Shown piece after piece: positions 1-14,651 of a stretch of 64,000 bases of DNA (positions are counted from its first letter, which is position 1; each line of letters starts with the position of its first letter). The translations under genes were made by a program, and so were the position numbers. The notes beneath the pieces were generated by a model that saw nothing but the letters and a program-made list of their open reading frames with translations, was not told where the DNA came from and did no database searches. Origin of the DNA: Amphiplicatus metriothermophilus (GTDB lineage Bacteria; Pseudomonadota; Alphaproteobacteria; Caulobacterales; Parvularculaceae); the NCBI RefSeq assembly GCF_900199215.1, contig NZ_FZQA01000002.1:385501-449500 (forward strand), given 5' to 3'.

Positions 1-1564
1 AGCCCGTTCCCGGCTCGCCGGGAATGATGTTCATCTTCACGCGGGCGAACTGGCCGGAGCCGCCGGTCTGCTTCTTGTGGGTGTAATCGATGGTGTAGGG
101 CTTGGTGATGGTCTCGCGATAGGCGACCTGCGGCGCGCCGATATTCGCTTCGACCTTGAACTCGCGCTTCATGCGGTCGACGATGATGTCGAGGTGAAGC
201 TCGCCCATGCCCTTGATGATGGTCTGGCCGGACTCTTCGTCCGTGGACACGCGGAAGGACGGGTCTTCAGCCGCGAGGCGCTGCAGGGCGAGGCCCATTT
301 TCTCCTGGTCGGCCTTTGTCTTGGGCTCGACGGCGAGCTCGATGACCGGCTCGGGGAACTCCATTCGCTCAAGGACGACCGGCTTGTTCGGATCGCACAG
401 CGTGTCGCCCGTCGTCGTGTCCTTGAGGCCGACGATGGCGATGATGTCGCCGGCGTGCGCTTCCTTGATCTCTTCGCGGGAGTTGGCGTGCATCTGCAAC
501 ATCCGGCCAATGCGCTCGCGCTTGCCCTTGACGGTGTTGAGCACGGACGAGCCGGACTCGACCTTGCCGGAATAAACCCGGCAGAAGGTCAGCGAGCCGA
601 CGAACGGATCGTTCATGATCTTGAAAGCGAGCATGGCCAGCGGCTCGTCGTCGGAGGACTTGCGCGTCACTTCCTCTTCCGAATCCGGCAGATGCCCTCT
701 GATCGGCGGCACGTCGAGCGGGCTCGGCAGATAATCCACGACAGCGTCGAGCAGCGGCTGCACGCCCTTGTTCTTGAACGCCGAACCGCACAGCACCGGG
801 TACCAGGCGAGCGTGCGCACCGCCTTGCGGATGAGCGCCTTGAGCGTATCGATGTCGGGCTCCCGACCTTCGAGATAGGCCGTCATCGCGTCGTCGTCGA
901 GTTCGACGGCGGCCTCGATCAGGTTGTTACGGTACTCCTCGGCCTTATCTTTCAGATCGTCCGGGATCGGCTCTTCATGAAAGGTGGCGCCGAGGGTCTC
1001 CTCCTCCCAGATGATCGCCTTCATCTCCAGAAGGTCGACGACCCCGCGGAAATCGCTCTCAACGCCGATGGGCAGCTGAAGCGGCACCGCCTTCACGCCC
1101 AGACGCTGCTTGATGGTGTCGAGGCAGAAGTAAAAATCCGCGCCGATCTTGTCCATCTTGTTGGCGAAGATGATGCGCGGCACCTGATATTTGTCGCCCT
1201 GGCGCCAGACGGTTTCCGTCTGCGGCTCGACGCCCTGGTTGCCGTCGAGCACGCACACCGCCCCGTCGAGAACGCGCAAGGAACGCTCGACCTCGATAGT
1301 GAAATCGACGTGGCCGGGCGTGTCGATGATGTTGAGTCGCTTGCCCTTCCAGAAGCAGGTCGTGGCGGCCGAGGTGATGGTGATCCCCCGCTCCTGCTCC
1401 TGCTCCATCCAGTCCATGGTCGCCGCGCCGTCGTGGACCTCGCCGATCTTGTGGCTCTTGCCCGTATAATAGAGCACGCGCTCGGTCGTGGTCGTCTTTC
1501 CGGCGTCGATATGCGCCATGATGCCGAAATTTCGATAATCTTCGAGTTTGTGCGTGCGGGCCAT
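1..1564 (-). CDS. fusA: Elongation factor G, C-terminus cut by window edge
   Basis: EF-G is the GTPase that moves tRNA and mRNA through the ribosome after each peptide bond and helps split the ribosome with RRF. The first 521 codons are present; the remaining roughly 170 lie left of the window. The start at 1564 reads [20 protein letters not shown], followed directly by the P-loop ([10 protein letters not shown]), the switch I region ([11 protein letters not shown]) and the G3 motif [10 protein letters not shown], all typical of bacterial EF-G. It lies 30 nt downstream of rpsG in the str operon order rpsL-rpsG-fusA, so it is almost certainly co-transcribed with the two ribosomal proteins. A tuf gene commonly follows but cannot be seen here. 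Confidence 0.97.
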   Translation of the reverse strand, partial: MARTHKLEDYRNFGIMAHIDAGKTTTTERVLYYTGKSHKIGEVHDGAATMDWMEQEQERGITITSAATTCFWKGKRLNIIDTPGHVDFTIEVERSLRVLDGAVCVLDGNQGVEPQTETVWRQGDKYQVPRIIFANKMDKIGADFYFCLDTIKQRLGVKAVPLQLPIGVESDFRGVVDLLEMKAIIWEEETLGATFHEEPIPDDLKDKAEEYRNNLIEAAVELDDDAMTAYLEGREPDIDTLKALIRKAVRTLAWYPVLCGSAFKNKGVQPLLDAVVDYLPSPLDVPPIRGHLPDSEEEVTRKSSDDEPLAMLAFKIMNDPFVGSLTFCRVYSGKVESGSSVLNTVKGKRERIGRMLQMHANSREEIKEAHAGDIIAIVGLKDTTTGDTLCDPNKPVVLERMEFPEPVIELAVEPKTKADQEKMGLALQRLAAEDPSFRVSTDEESGQTIIKGMGELHLDIIVDRMKREFKVEANIGAPQVAYRETITKPYTIDYTHKKQTGGSGQFARVKMNIIPGEPGTG

Positions 1565-1594
1565 GACAGCGATCCAGTTACTCTGCAGCGGGAC

Positions 1595-2065
1595 TTACCA
1601 GCGGTAGTGCGAGAAGGCGCGGTTCGCCTCGGCCATCCGGTGCGTGTCCTCGCGTTTCTTGACAGCGGCGCCGCGGTTCTGGGCGGCGTCGATGATCTCG
1701 TTCGACAGGCGGTCGATCATGGTCGTCTCGTTGCGCGCGCGGGCGGCCGAAATGATCCAGCGCATGGCGAGCGCGAGCTTGCGCTCGGGGCGCACCTCGA
1801 CCGGCACCTGATAGGTGGCGCCGCCGACCCGGCGCGAACGAACCTCGATCGACGGCGTCACGTTGTCGATCGCCTCCTTGAAGAGCTCGACCGGCGCACG
1901 GCGCAGCTTCTGCTCGATCTTGTCGAACGCGCCGTAAACGATCTTCTCGGCGGCGGACTTCTTGCCGTCCGCCATCACGTAATTCATGAATTTCGACACC
2001 GTCCGGTCCCCGAACTTCGGATCGGGGTGGACGACGCGCTTGTCAGCTCTGCGACGACGGGACAT
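1595..2065 (-). CDS. rpsG: Ribosomal protein S7
   Basis: S7 is a primary binder of the 3' major domain of 16S rRNA and nucleates assembly of the 30S head near the E site. The 156-residue product matches the usual length and begins [12 protein letters not shown], with the conserved stretch [20 protein letters not shown] at about residues 24-43 and an arginine-rich C-terminal half. It starts 9 nt after the rpsL stop and precedes fusA, the classical str operon order. In enterobacteria S7 autoregulates this operon translationally; whether that applies here is not visible. Confidence 0.97.
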   Translation of the reverse strand: MSRRRRADKRVVHPDPKFGDRTVSKFMNYVMADGKKSAAEKIVYGAFDKIEQKLRRAPVELFKEAIDNVTPSIEVRSRRVGGATYQVPVEVRPERKLALAMRWIISAARARNETTMIDRLSNEIIDAAQNRGAAVKKREDTHRMAEANRAFSHYRW

Positions 2066-2074
2066 GACGCGATC

Positions 2075-2446
2075 CTATTTCGGCCGTTTGGCGCCGTAGA
2101 GAGACCGGCGCTGCTTGCGATCCTTGACGCCCTGCGTGTCGAGCACGCCGCGGATGATATGGTAGCGCACGCCCGGCAGGTCCTTCACGCGCCCGCCCCG
2201 GATCAGCACCACCGAGTGCTCCTGCAGGTTGTGCCCCTCGCCGGGGATATAGCCGATGACCTCATAGCCGTTGGTCAGGCGGATCTTGGCGACCTTCCGC
2301 AAGGCGGAATTCGGCTTTTTCGGCGTGGTCGTGTAAACGCGCGTGCACACGCCCCGCTTCTGCGGGCAAGCCTGCATCGCCGGGACCTTGTTGATCTTCC
2401 GGCGCGGCTTCCGCGGCTTGCGGATCAGCTGTTGGATCGTCGGCAT
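2075..2446 (-). CDS. rpsL: Ribosomal protein S12
   Basis: S12 sits at the decoding centre of the 30S subunit and controls accuracy. It is 123 residues, the normal length. Lys43 in [13 protein letters not shown] and Lys88 in [13 protein letters not shown] are both present, as is Asp89, the residue methylthiolated in many bacteria. Substitutions at Lys43 or Lys88 give streptomycin resistance in other species, so this allele looks streptomycin-sensitive. It is the first gene of the rpsL-rpsG-fusA unit, with a promoter-like pair about 220 nt upstream. Confidence 0.97.
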   Translation of the reverse strand: MPTIQQLIRKPRKPRRKINKVPAMQACPQKRGVCTRVYTTTPKKPNSALRKVAKIRLTNGYEVIGYIPGEGHNLQEHSVVLIRGGRVKDLPGVRYHIIRGVLDTQGVKDRKQRRSLYGAKRPK

Positions 2447-2667
2447 TCGTTCTCCAAATCCTCGCCAATCAGGGGCCTGCCCCCGTCATCTGTCGCGCCG
2501 CCTCAGCGAAACCTGAAACGACGCAAACGAGCGGGGCTCCGGTCGGGGCGGAACGCCGCTCAGTAAACTGCACTACAATGTCTTCGGCAGGGCTGGCCGC
2601 GTTTCAGTCGCGCCCGAGGGACAATCCCCAGGCGCCGCTGACAGCCGGCCTTTCCAGCGGCGCGGAA

Positions 2668-2694
2668 CCTATAGGCGCGAATCGCGCCGGTCAA
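2668..2694 (-). promoter_or_regulatory. Possible promoter for rpsL-rpsG-fusA
   Basis: On the minus strand a good -35 (TTGACC, 2689-2694) is followed 15 nt later by TATAGG (2668-2673). A register of TAGGTT with 17 nt spacing is equally possible. The site is about 220 nt upstream of rpsL, in the divergent 400-nt gap between rpsL and the plus-strand GT4 gene. I saw nothing else definite in 2447-2846. TATAGG also occurs in the stronger promoter candidate before rpsB. Confidence 0.4.
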
Positions 2695-2846
2695 TACGCC
2701 GTCGCAAAATTTTCGCGCGTTTGCGTCGCTTTCCTTCGCCCTTTTCAAGCGCCCTTCTTGCGCCGCAGCTCCTCTCGCGTCCGGTTTGGTTTTTGAATAG
2801 CCTCGTGTAGCGGAACTTTTAGAGAGCGCCAGCCCCGGAAGAACCG

Positions 2847-4100
2847 ATGACCGTTCCTGCCATGAACGACCAAGACCCCGACCGCACCCCCGGCGCGTCC
2901 GGCGAGCTTATGGTCATCCCAAGCGTCGGTTTCGCCCGGCGGGCCGGAAAGCTCTGGCTCGATACGAAATTCGTAGAGGGCATGCGCCTGAACGCTCGCC
3001 TGTGGGGCGGCCCGATCAGCGCGGCGATGCGCCCGGCCGAGGAAGGCGCCATCCCCTTCGGCGCGGCCTTCGAACCTGGCTCCCTGCCTTTCCGTCTGAT
3101 CGAACTGCCGGAGCAAGGTCCGATCGAGACGACGCATCTGCGCGGCGCGGCCGTGATTCTCGCAGGCGGCGACATGCACGACCAGCTTCATTTGCCTGCT
3201 CTTTTGAATGGCGAAGGCAGGCCGGCGATCTGTTACATCGTCGAGCACGATCAGGCGAATCGTTACCGGATGATCTGGACCAACGGCGCGCCGCTCGTCA
3301 GGCGCATAAAGACGCTCGCCTGGACCTGGCTGACGGAACGCCGGCGACTGCGCGCTTTCGCGCGCGCCGACGGCGTGCAGGCCAACGGCGCGCCGGCCTT
3401 CGCCAGCTACAGCCGGCGTCAGTCGAATATGCTCCTGTTTTTCGATTCCCGCACCCGCGAGGATATGCTCGCCCGCCCGGAGGAAATGGCCGCCCGCTCC
3501 GCGCGGCTGCGCGCCGGCGAGCCATTGCGCCTCGTCTTCACAGGCCGGCTTGAGCGCATCAAGGGCGCGCAGGATCTTCCGGCCGTCGCACAAGCCCTTA
3601 TGACTCTCGGCGTCGACTTCACTCTTGACGTGTTCGGGGCCGGCTCGCTGGAGGAGGAGATCAAGGAGGCGATAGAAAGGCTCGGCCTCGGCGGGCGCGT
3701 GATCCTGCACGGAATCGTCGATTTTGAAACTTCGCTGACGCCCTATCTGCGCGCCAGAGCCGATATGTTCGTTTGCTGCCATCCGCAGTCGGACCCGTCC
3801 TGCACTTATCTTGAGACCTATGGCTGCGGCGTTCCCATCATCGGATACGATAACGCCGCCTTTGAAGGCCTGCGGCGCGCCTCTGGCGCGGGATGGTCGA
3901 CGCCGATGAACCGGCCCGACATGGCGGCCCGGGAAATCGCCCGGCTTGACCGCGAGCGGGAGGAAATCATCGCTCATGCCGAACGCGCCCTCGCCTTCGC
4001 CCGCGAGCACACATTTGAAAAGACCTTCGAACGCAGGATCGCGCAGCTCAGGAAACTCGCCAAAGGTCGTCGAGCCGAGCCTGTCGCGCCGACGCCATGA
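2847..4100 (+). CDS. GT4-family glycosyltransferase
   Basis: A 417-residue protein with the C-terminal GT-B/GT4 fold: LRLVFTGRLERIKGAQDLP (about residues 228-247) is the start of the nucleotide-sugar domain, and FVCCHPQSDPSCTYLETYGC (about 306-325) contains the conserved acidic E of the E-x7-E type donor-binding motif followed by the usual 'G.GvPiIg'. Such enzymes transfer sugars from nucleotide donors to lipid-linked or polysaccharide acceptors at the cytoplasmic membrane; the substrate cannot be deduced. The ATG at 2847 has GGAAGA 8 nt upstream. It is convergent with the GT61 gene and sits between rpoC and rpsL, which are normally adjacent, so it is an insertion into the str/rif cluster. 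Confidence 0.85.
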   Translation: MTVPAMNDQDPDRTPGASGELMVIPSVGFARRAGKLWLDTKFVEGMRLNARLWGGPISAAMRPAEEGAIPFGAAFEPGSLPFRLIELPEQGPIETTHLRGAAVILAGGDMHDQLHLPALLNGEGRPAICYIVEHDQANRYRMIWTNGAPLVRRIKTLAWTWLTERRRLRAFARADGVQANGAPAFASYSRRQSNMLLFFDSRTREDMLARPEEMAARSARLRAGEPLRLVFTGRLERIKGAQDLPAVAQALMTLGVDFTLDVFGAGSLEEEIKEAIERLGLGGRVILHGIVDFETSLTPYLRARADMFVCCHPQSDPSCTYLETYGCGVPIIGYDNAAFEGLRRASGAGWSTPMNRPDMAAREIARLDREREEIIAHAERALAFAREHTFEKTFERRIAQLRKLAKGRRAEPVAPTP

Positions 4101-4118
4101 TTCGTTTACGGAATCATG
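4096..4118. terminator. Inverted repeat at the end of the GT4 gene
   Basis: Perfect 8-bp arms CATGATTC / GAATCATG around a 7-nt loop overlap the GT4 stop codon. There is no clear T-tract, so it is only a weak terminator candidate. A second, 14-bp perfect palindrome (GCGCTCATGAGCGC) lies at 4211-4224, just beyond the stop of the convergent GT61 gene. Both sit in the short convergent intergenic region. Confidence 0.35.
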
Positions 4119-4239
4119 AGTTTCAAGCAAAAACCGCGCAAAGCCTTCCCCGACGCAGCGCAAGACAAGGACATCGATCACTTCAGTACGGCGGATAGGG
4201 AGCGGGACTAGCGCTCATGAGCGCCACTTTCAACAGGCA

Positions 4240-5310
4240 TTACTTTGGGCACGCGATATCATCTGCAATCATGTCGATCGTCTTATCGAGAGCCGGGATA
4301 TCGACTTCAACCCCGTCGTCTCGCGCTGCACCAATGACGAAACCGTATCTGCACGAAATCTGCGCCGCAAAATCGTTCCAGATATTGTTTACCATGGTCG
4401 GCATCTGGATCGCGACATAGCCGGCTGGGGCTCCCAGAAGATATAAGGCATGGGATTGTTGGCTGCCTTCTATGGATACGAATAATTTCGCATCCAGCAT
4501 TGTGGCGGCGATTTCTTCGATAGGGTCGCGTGTAACGTCGAGAATATGGAACCCGCGCCGGATGAGAAAATCAATAACCTCTGGTTCATTTCTTATGATC
4601 CGCTTATGTATGCCGGAATCGCCGCGGGCGAGATACACGCCGTGTCCTGTATATTTCGGCGTCACCGCTCGACGGATGCGCCGTCTGAGCTCTTGATATC
4701 GAGCAATCTTGTGACTGTTCTGGCCAACATCTCGGATAACGAAGAGCGTCTCAATGTCAGCGGCGTCAGTAGGCGTCCAGTCCTGTCCGAAAGCGGAAGC
4801 GTAAAACGCGCGATGCGGCCAATCAGGCGCGCGGATAGCCAATGGTTCGCCAAAAGTTTCCGCAACTAATCGGGTCGTCGCATCGTCTCTCAGCCAATGG
4901 CCAAAATATTGCACCCCGCAATAAGACGATGAAAGCGCGCATACGGCCTTTGACGTAATCGCCGGCTTATCGTTGTCCTTTAAGTCAATCCGTGGAAAGT
5001 ACATCGACCACCGGCCTTTATAGAAACCAGCGTCGCGCAGCCGGACATTTTCGAGTCGATAGGCCACTGTCGCCGCGTGCCGATGGACGCCGCCGCGGAT
5101 GCGGCGCTCCTCCGTCTCCCGCGTCGTTTCAGGATGAAACGACTGTATCTTCTCAAGTTCAGATTCAAGATAGATTGCGGGCGGGGAGATAATTTCCTCC
5201 GCCTGATGCAGAACGATGCGATCCGTGGACACGGCTTCGAGCGGCTGGGCGCCTCCAAACAGCGCCCGCTGGGCTAGGTGCGCGGCATGGGTCAGTGAGT
5301 AGCTACGCAA
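4240..5310 (-). CDS. GT61-family glycosyltransferase (capsule/EPS type)
   Basis: A 356-residue protein resembling GT61 (DUF563) transferases used in capsule and exopolysaccharide synthesis. Visible family-like features are YFGHWLRDDATTRL (about residues 134-147), a repeated catalytic-domain pattern KYTGHGVYLARGDSG near 220 and the motif VSIEGSQQSHALYLLGAPAG (about 283-302), equivalent to the conserved E-G/A-S-x-H-x-L region. The start is TTG at 5308-5310, with AAGGGA about 8 nt upstream; no in-frame ATG lies nearby. The gene is visibly less GC-rich than its neighbours, suggesting acquisition by transfer. Acceptor and sugar are unknown. Confidence 0.75.
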   Translation of the reverse strand: MRSYSLTHAAHLAQRALFGGAQPLEAVSTDRIVLHQAEEIISPPAIYLESELEKIQSFHPETTRETEERRIRGGVHRHAATVAYRLENVRLRDAGFYKGRWSMYFPRIDLKDNDKPAITSKAVCALSSSYCGVQYFGHWLRDDATTRLVAETFGEPLAIRAPDWPHRAFYASAFGQDWTPTDAADIETLFVIRDVGQNSHKIARYQELRRRIRRAVTPKYTGHGVYLARGDSGIHKRIIRNEPEVIDFLIRRGFHILDVTRDPIEEIAATMLDAKLFVSIEGSQQSHALYLLGAPAGYVAIQMPTMVNNIWNDFAAQISCRYGFVIGAARDDGVEVDIPALDKTIDMIADDIACPK

Positions 5311-5410
5311 AGCTCGTTCCCTTACACGAGGCCGAAGAGGCGATCAGGCTGCGTGTCCCCTCAACCTGCCGACCATGAACGGCGCGCGTCAGCACTCCAA
5401 CTGTCGCAAG

Positions 5411-5435
5411 AACGGCAGCCGCAAAGGCCGCCGTT
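5411..5435 (-). terminator. Hairpin after rpoC
   Basis: A stem of nine pairs with one mismatch (AACGGCAGCC / GGCCGCCGTT, 5-nt loop) lies 22 nt beyond the rpoC stop and is followed on the minus strand by TTCTTG. The U-tract is weak, but the position suits termination of the rplJL-rpoBC transcript before the inserted glycosyltransferase genes. Confidence 0.45.
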
Positions 5436-5457
5436 TCGCGTCTCTCTTCTACAGGGC

Positions 5458-9708
<4,251 letters not shown>

Positions 9709-9776
9709 TCAAACTCTTGGTTCGTCTCTCAGTGCGGCCCGCAAGGGGGCGAACCTGCTTGAAACAAAGCGGCGGC

Positions 9777-12700
9777 CTAGCCGTTCTGCAGCTCGACATT
9801 GAGGCCGAGCGAACGCATTTCCTTCACGAGCACGTTGAAGCTCTCGGGGATGCCAGCCTCGAAGGAGTCGTCTCCGCGCACGATCGCCTCGTAGACCTTG
9901 GTGCGGCCAGCGACATCGTCCGACTTCACGGTCAGCATCTCCTGCAGCGTGTAGGCGGCGCCGTAAGCCTCAAGCGCCCACACCTCCATCTCGCCGAAAC
10001 GCTGGCCGCCGAACTGCGCCTTGCCGCCGAGCGGCTGCTGCGTGACGAGCGAGTACGGACCGATGGAGCGCGCGTGGATCTTGTCGTCCACGAGATGGTG
10101 CAGCTTCAGCAGATATTTGTAGCCGACGGTCACGGGGCGGGTGAACTTCTCGCCCGTGCGCCCGTCATAAAGATCGACCTGGCCGGTCTCATCCAGTCCC
10201 GCCTCTTTCAGCATCTCGACGATCTCGGCCTCGCGCGCGCCGTCGAAGACGGGCGTGGCGACCGGCACGCCGCGCGTCAGGTTCGACGCGAGCTCTTTCA
10301 GCTCCTCATTGGAGCGCGGCAGCACCTGATCCTCGCCGTAAATCTCCTTGATGCGGGCAACCAAGTCGTCGCGACTCGCCTCGCCGGCGCTCCACTTCTC
10401 AAGAATCTGACCGATATGATGGCCGAGGCCGCGGCAGGCCCAGCCCAGATGGGTCTCGAGGATCTGGCCGACGTTCATCCGCGAAGGCACGCCCAGCGGG
10501 TTGAGCACGATGTCGACCGGCGTACCGTCTTCCAGGAACGGCATATCCTCGATCGGCGAGATCTTGGAGATGACGCCCTTGTTGCCGTGCCGGCCGGCCA
10601 TCTTGTCGCCGGGCTGGAGCTTGCGCTTCACAGCGACGAAGACCTTGACCATCTTCATCACGCCCGGCGGGAGCTCGTCGCCGCGCTTCAGCTTGTCGAC
10701 CTTGTCCTGGAAGCGCGCCTCTAGCCGCGAGCGGCTTTCGTCATATTGCTTCTTGAGGGCTTCGACCTCGCCCATCGCAGCCTCGTCTGCGAGGCCGATC
10801 TTCCACCACTGGCCGCGCGTCAGTTCTTCAAGCGCGGCTTCCGTCACCTTGCCCTTTTCGAAGCCTTTGGGCCCCGACACGGCTTCCTTGCCAAGCAGAA
10901 GCGCCTTCAGGCGATCGAAAATGTTCCGCTCAAGGATCGCCAGCTCGTCGTCGCGGTCCTTGGCGAAGCGCTCAATCTCTTCGCGCTCGATCGCGATGGC
11001 TCGCTCGTCCTTGTCGACTCCATGGCGGTTGAAGACGCGCACTTCGACGACGGTGCCGGAAACGCCCGGCGGCAGCCGGAGCGAGGTGTCGCGCACGTCG
11101 GCCGCCTTCTCGCCGAAGATCGCGCGTAAAAGTTTCTCCTCCGGAGTCATCGGCGATTCGCCCTTGGGCGTGATCTTGCCGACGAGAATATCGCCGGGGT
11201 TGACCTCGGCGCCGATGGCGACGATGCCGGCTTCGTCGAGGTTGCGCAGCGCTTCTTCCGACACGTTTGGAATATCGCGCGTGATCTCCTCCGGTCCGAG
11301 CTTGGTGTCGCGCGCCATGACCTCGAACTCCTCGATATGGATCGAGGTGAATACGTCGTCGCGCACGATGCGTTCGGAGATGAGGATCGAGTCCTCGAAG
11401 TTGTAGCCGTTCCACGGCATGAAGGCCACGAGCACGTTCTTGCCCAGCGCCAGCTCGCCGAGCTCGGTGGACGGGCCGTCGGCAATGATGTCGCCCTCGC
11501 GCACGGTGTCGCCGATTTTCACCAGCGGACGCTGATTGATGCAGGTCGACTGGTTGGAGCGCTGGAATTTGCGCAGGTTATAGATGTCGACGCCCGGCTT
11601 GGTCGGGTCCTTCTCTTCCGTTGCGCGGATGACGATGCGCTGGGCGTCCACCTGCTCGACGACGCCCGGCCGGCGCGCGGTGACCGCCGCGCCGGAATCG
11701 CGCGCCACGATCGACTCCATGCCGGTGCCGACGAACGGCGCCTCGGTCTGAATGAGCGGCACCGCCTGGCGCTGCATGTTCGAGCCCATGAGCGCGCGGT
11801 TGGCGTCGTCGTTCTCAAGAAACGGAATGAGCGCGGCCGCGACCGAGACGAGCTGCTTCGGCGACACGTCGATATAGGCCACGTCTTCACGCGGCACGAG
11901 GGTCGCGTCCCCGCCGACGCGGCAGTTGACGAACTCGTTTTTGAGCCGGCCGTCCTCGTCCACCTCGGCGTTGGCCTGGGCGATGGCGTAGCGCTGCTCC
12001 TCCATCGCGGACAGATAGACGATCTCGTCGGTGATCTTGCCGTCGACGACGCGCCGGTACGGGCTTTCAATGAAGCCGTATTTGTTAATCTGCGCATGCG
12101 TGGCAAGCGAGTTGATAAGGCCGATATTCGGCCCTTCCGGCGTCTCGATCGGACAGATGCGTCCGTAGTGAGTCGGATGCACGTCGCGCACCTCGAAGCC
12201 CGCCCGCTCACGCGTGAGGCCGCCTGGCCCCAGCGCGGAGAGGCGCCGCTTGTGGGTGATCTCCGAGAGCGGATTCGTCTGGTCCATGAACTGGGAGAGC
12301 TGCGAAGATCCGAAGAACTCGCGCACCGCCGCCGCGACCGGCTTGGCGTTGATAAGGTCGTGCGGCATCAGCGTTTCGAGCTCGGCCGACGACATGCGCT
12401 CCTTGATTGCACGCTCCATGCGCAAAAGACCGATGCGGTACTGATTCTCCATCAGTTCGCCGACCGAACGCACCCGGCGATTGCCGAGGTTGTCGATGTC
12501 GTCGATCTCCCCGCGCCCGTCGCGCAGATCGACGAGCGTCTTGAGGACGGCGAGGATATCCTCCTTGCGCAGGGTGCGAACCGAATCGTCGGTCTCGAAG
12601 CCGAGGCGCATGTTCATCTTCACGCGGCCGACGGCGGACAGATCGTAACGTTCGGGATCGAAGAAGAGGCCGTAGAACAGCCCTTCGGCTGTCTCGAGCG

Positions 12701-13853
12701 TGGGTGGTTCGCCGGGACGCATCACGCGATAGATGTCGATGAGCGCCATCTCGCGGTTGCGGTTCTTGTCGGCCGCCAACGTGTTGCGCATGTAGCCGCC
12801 GATATTGATGTGATCAACATCGATGGTGTCGAAAGCGTCGACGCCGATCTCATCGAGAAGCTCGAGCGTCTTGGCGGATATCTCGTCGCCCGCCTCCGCG
12901 TAAATCTCGCCGGTCTCGAAATTCACCAGGTCGGAGGCGAAGTAGCGGCCGATCATCTCCTCATCGCTGAGAAGCAGCTTTTCGAGCCCTTCCTCGGCGA
13001 GTTTCTTGGCGGCGCGCGCAGACAGCTTCTTGCCGGCTTCGAACACGACCTGCCCCGTCTTGGCGTCGACGAGGTCGCGTTCGAGCTTCACGCCTTTGAG
13101 CCGATCAGGATTGTAAGGCGTGGTCCAGCCGCCCTCGACGCGCTCATGCGGCACGCGGCTGTAGAACTCGTCGAGGATCTCCTCCTGATCCATGCCGAGC
13201 GCGTAAAGCAGCGTCGTCGCCGGCAGTTTACGCCGCCGGTCGATGCGAACATTGACGATGTCCTTGGCGTCGAACTCGAAATCGAGCCACGAGCCGCGAT
13301 AGGGAATGATTCGGGCCGCAAACAGAAGCTTGCCGGAGGAATGGGTCTTGCCGCGGTCGTGATCGAAGAACACGCCCGGCGAGCGGTGCATCTGGGAGAC
13401 GATGACCCGTTCGGTGCCGTTGATGATGAAAGTGCCGTTGTCGGTCATGAGCGGGATGTCGCCCATGTACACTTCCTGCTCCTTCACGTCGCGGATCGAC
13501 TTCGCGCCGGTGTCCTCGTCGACCTCGAACACCGCCAGGCGCAAGGTGACTTTCAGCGGCGCGGCGTAGGTCATGTCGCGCTGCTGGCATTCGTCGACGT
13601 CGTATTTCGGCTCTTCGAATTCGTAGGAGACGTATTCGAGCACCGCAGTCTCAGTGAAGTCCATGATCGGAAACACCGAGCGGAAAACGGCCTCGAGACC
13701 TTCGTTGCGGCGTTCGGCCGCCGGGATATGGCGCTGCAAAAACTGCTCGTAGCTGTCCTTCTGGACCTGGATCAGATTCGGCATCGGCGCCGCGTCGCCG
13801 ATCTTGCCGAAGTTTTTGCGGATGCGTTTTTTCTCAACGAAGGATTGAGCCAT
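9777..13853 (-). CDS. rpoB: RNA polymerase beta subunit
   Basis: The beta subunit pairs with beta' to form the active site and the rifampicin pocket. The 1358-residue product begins [16 protein letters not shown]. The rifampicin cluster reads [20 protein letters not shown] followed by [10 protein letters not shown], with the Asp, His and Ser at the main resistance positions unchanged, so a rifampicin-sensitive enzyme is expected; the E. coli Asn in this motif is Thr here. Other landmarks are [20 protein letters not shown] and the Mg/nucleotide-binding region [19 protein letters not shown]. It lies 360 nt downstream of rplL with a terminator-like hairpin in the gap, as expected for the rplL-rpoB attenuator. 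Confidence 0.99.
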   Translation of the reverse strand: MAQSFVEKKRIRKNFGKIGDAAPMPNLIQVQKDSYEQFLQRHIPAAERRNEGLEAVFRSVFPIMDFTETAVLEYVSYEFEEPKYDVDECQQRDMTYAAPLKVTLRLAVFEVDEDTGAKSIRDVKEQEVYMGDIPLMTDNGTFIINGTERVIVSQMHRSPGVFFDHDRGKTHSSGKLLFAARIIPYRGSWLDFEFDAKDIVNVRIDRRRKLPATTLLYALGMDQEEILDEFYSRVPHERVEGGWTTPYNPDRLKGVKLERDLVDAKTGQVVFEAGKKLSARAAKKLAEEGLEKLLLSDEEMIGRYFASDLVNFETGEIYAEAGDEISAKTLELLDEIGVDAFDTIDVDHINIGGYMRNTLAADKNRNREMALIDIYRVMRPGEPPTLETAEGLFYGLFFDPERYDLSAVGRVKMNMRLGFETDDSVRTLRKEDILAVLKTLVDLRDGRGEIDDIDNLGNRRVRSVGELMENQYRIGLLRMERAIKERMSSAELETLMPHDLINAKPVAAAVREFFGSSQLSQFMDQTNPLSEITHKRRLSALGPGGLTRERAGFEVRDVHPTHYGRICPIETPEGPNIGLINSLATHAQINKYGFIESPYRRVVDGKITDEIVYLSAMEEQRYAIAQANAEVDEDGRLKNEFVNCRVGGDATLVPREDVAYIDVSPKQLVSVAAALIPFLENDDANRALMGSNMQRQAVPLIQTEAPFVGTGMESIVARDSGAAVTARRPGVVEQVDAQRIVIRATEEKDPTKPGVDIYNLRKFQRSNQSTCINQRPLVKIGDTVREGDIIADGPSTELGELALGKNVLVAFMPWNGYNFEDSILISERIVRDDVFTSIHIEEFEVMARDTKLGPEEITRDIPNVSEEALRNLDEAGIVAIGAEVNPGDILVGKITPKGESPMTPEEKLLRAIFGEKAADVRDTSLRLPPGVSGTVVEVRVFNRHGVDKDERAIAIEREEIERFAKDRDDELAILERNIFDRLKALLLGKEAVSGPKGFEKGKVTEAALEELTRGQWWKIGLADEAAMGEVEALKKQYDESRSRLEARFQDKVDKLKRGDELPPGVMKMVKVFVAVKRKLQPGDKMAGRHGNKGVISKISPIEDMPFLEDGTPVDIVLNPLGVPSRMNVGQILETHLGWACRGLGHHIGQILEKWSAGEASRDDLVARIKEIYGEDQVLPRSNEELKELASNLTRGVPVATPVFDGAREAEIVEMLKEAGLDETGQVDLYDGRTGEKFTRPVTVGYKYLLKLHHLVDDKIHARSIGPYSLVTQQPLGGKAQFGGQRFGEMEVWALEAYGAAYTLQEMLTVKSDDVAGRTKVYEAIVRGDDSFEAGIPESFNVLVKEMRSLGLNVELQNG

Positions 13854-13917
13854 GAGTTCCTCACAAGGGATCGTCGCAAATCCGCGCGCGCGGCGCGCCG
13901 GGCGCGCGCGTGCGCGG

Positions 13918-13956
13918 AAAACCCGCCCGGCCGCCTAGCCGCCAGCCGCGGGTTTT
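13918..13956 (-). terminator. rplL-rpoB intergenic attenuator-like hairpin
   Basis: Perfect 9-bp arms AAAACCCGC / GCGGGTTTT enclose a 21-nt loop and end in a T-run on either strand. The hairpin is in the 360-nt gap between rplL and rpoB. A smaller hairpin (ACGGCG/CGCCGT) lies at 14029-14042. In enterobacteria a partial terminator in the same gap lowers rpoBC expression relative to L7/L12; by analogy this hairpin probably does likewise. Confidence 0.5.
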
Positions 13957-14213
13957 CAAACCTGATTTTTCGACTCGATTGACCGAAGCACGTCGCCGCA
14001 AAGCCTGGGCCGCCAGCCTAGCGCGCCGACGGCGAACGCCGTTAATAGGCGGGTCGGGCCGCTCTCGCAACCCCTCATGACAAAAAATGTACGTCCGATC
14101 CCGCCCGTCCAGCGGATCCCGGAACGGACCCATTTCCTTCATAGCCGACGCGCGCGGGCGGTTCCGCCCTACGCGCGCCGCAAGCTTCCGCCAATCGGCG
14201 GACGAAGGCAAGC

Positions 14214-14594
14214 TTATTTGAGCTCGACCTTGGCGCCGGCCGCCTCAAGCTTCTTCTTGATTTCCTCGGCTTCAGCCTTCGGCACGCCTTCCTTGACGGC
14301 CTTGCCGCCGGCCTCGACGAGGTCCTTGGCCTCCTTGAGGCCGAGGCTGGTGATCGCGCGCACTTCCTTGATCACGTTGATCTTGCTCGCGCCGGCGTCG
14401 ACGAGGATGACGTCGAACTCGGTCTTCTCCTCGGCCGCTTCGGCCGCCGCGCCCGCGCCCGGCATGGCCGCCGCCACGACCGCGCCCGCAGCCGGCTCGA
14501 TGCCGTACTTCTCCTTAAGGATGTTCTTCAGTTCAGCCGCCTGCAGCAGCGTCAAGCCGACAAGTTCTTCCGCCAGTTTGTTGAGATCAGTCAT
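14214..14594 (-). CDS. rplL: Ribosomal protein L7/L12
   Basis: L7/L12 forms the flexible stalk that recruits translational GTPases. The 126-residue acidic product has the N-terminal dimerisation helices ([20 protein letters not shown]), an alanine-rich hinge ([20 protein letters not shown], about residues 36-55) and the globular C-terminal domain with [20 protein letters not shown], the factor-binding surface. It starts 57 nt after rplJ. Stoichiometrically it is made in several copies per ribosome, which fits the attenuator-like hairpin downstream of it. Confidence 0.98.
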   Translation of the reverse strand: MTDLNKLAEELVGLTLLQAAELKNILKEKYGIEPAAGAVVAAAMPGAGAAAEAAEEKTEFDVILVDAGASKINVIKEVRAITSLGLKEAKDLVEAGGKAVKEGVPKAEAEEIKKKLEAAGAKVELK

Positions 14595-14651
14595 TTTTCG
14601 GTTCCCAGTTTCAAAGCGTGATTGCGAATCGGGGCCGCCAGGCGAAACGCC

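Noticed and set aside
2578-2796. 72-codon plus-strand frame before the GT4 gene
   Set aside because: No convincing start signal and it overlaps the rpsL promoter region; composition typical of random GC-rich DNA.
11337-13982. Very long open frame antisense to rpoB (and similar ones antisense to fusA, rpoC, bamA, dnaE and others)
   Set aside because: GC-rich coding DNA leaves the complementary frame open by codon bias. The translations are Arg/Asp/Leu-rich without domains and lie opposite well-conserved genes.
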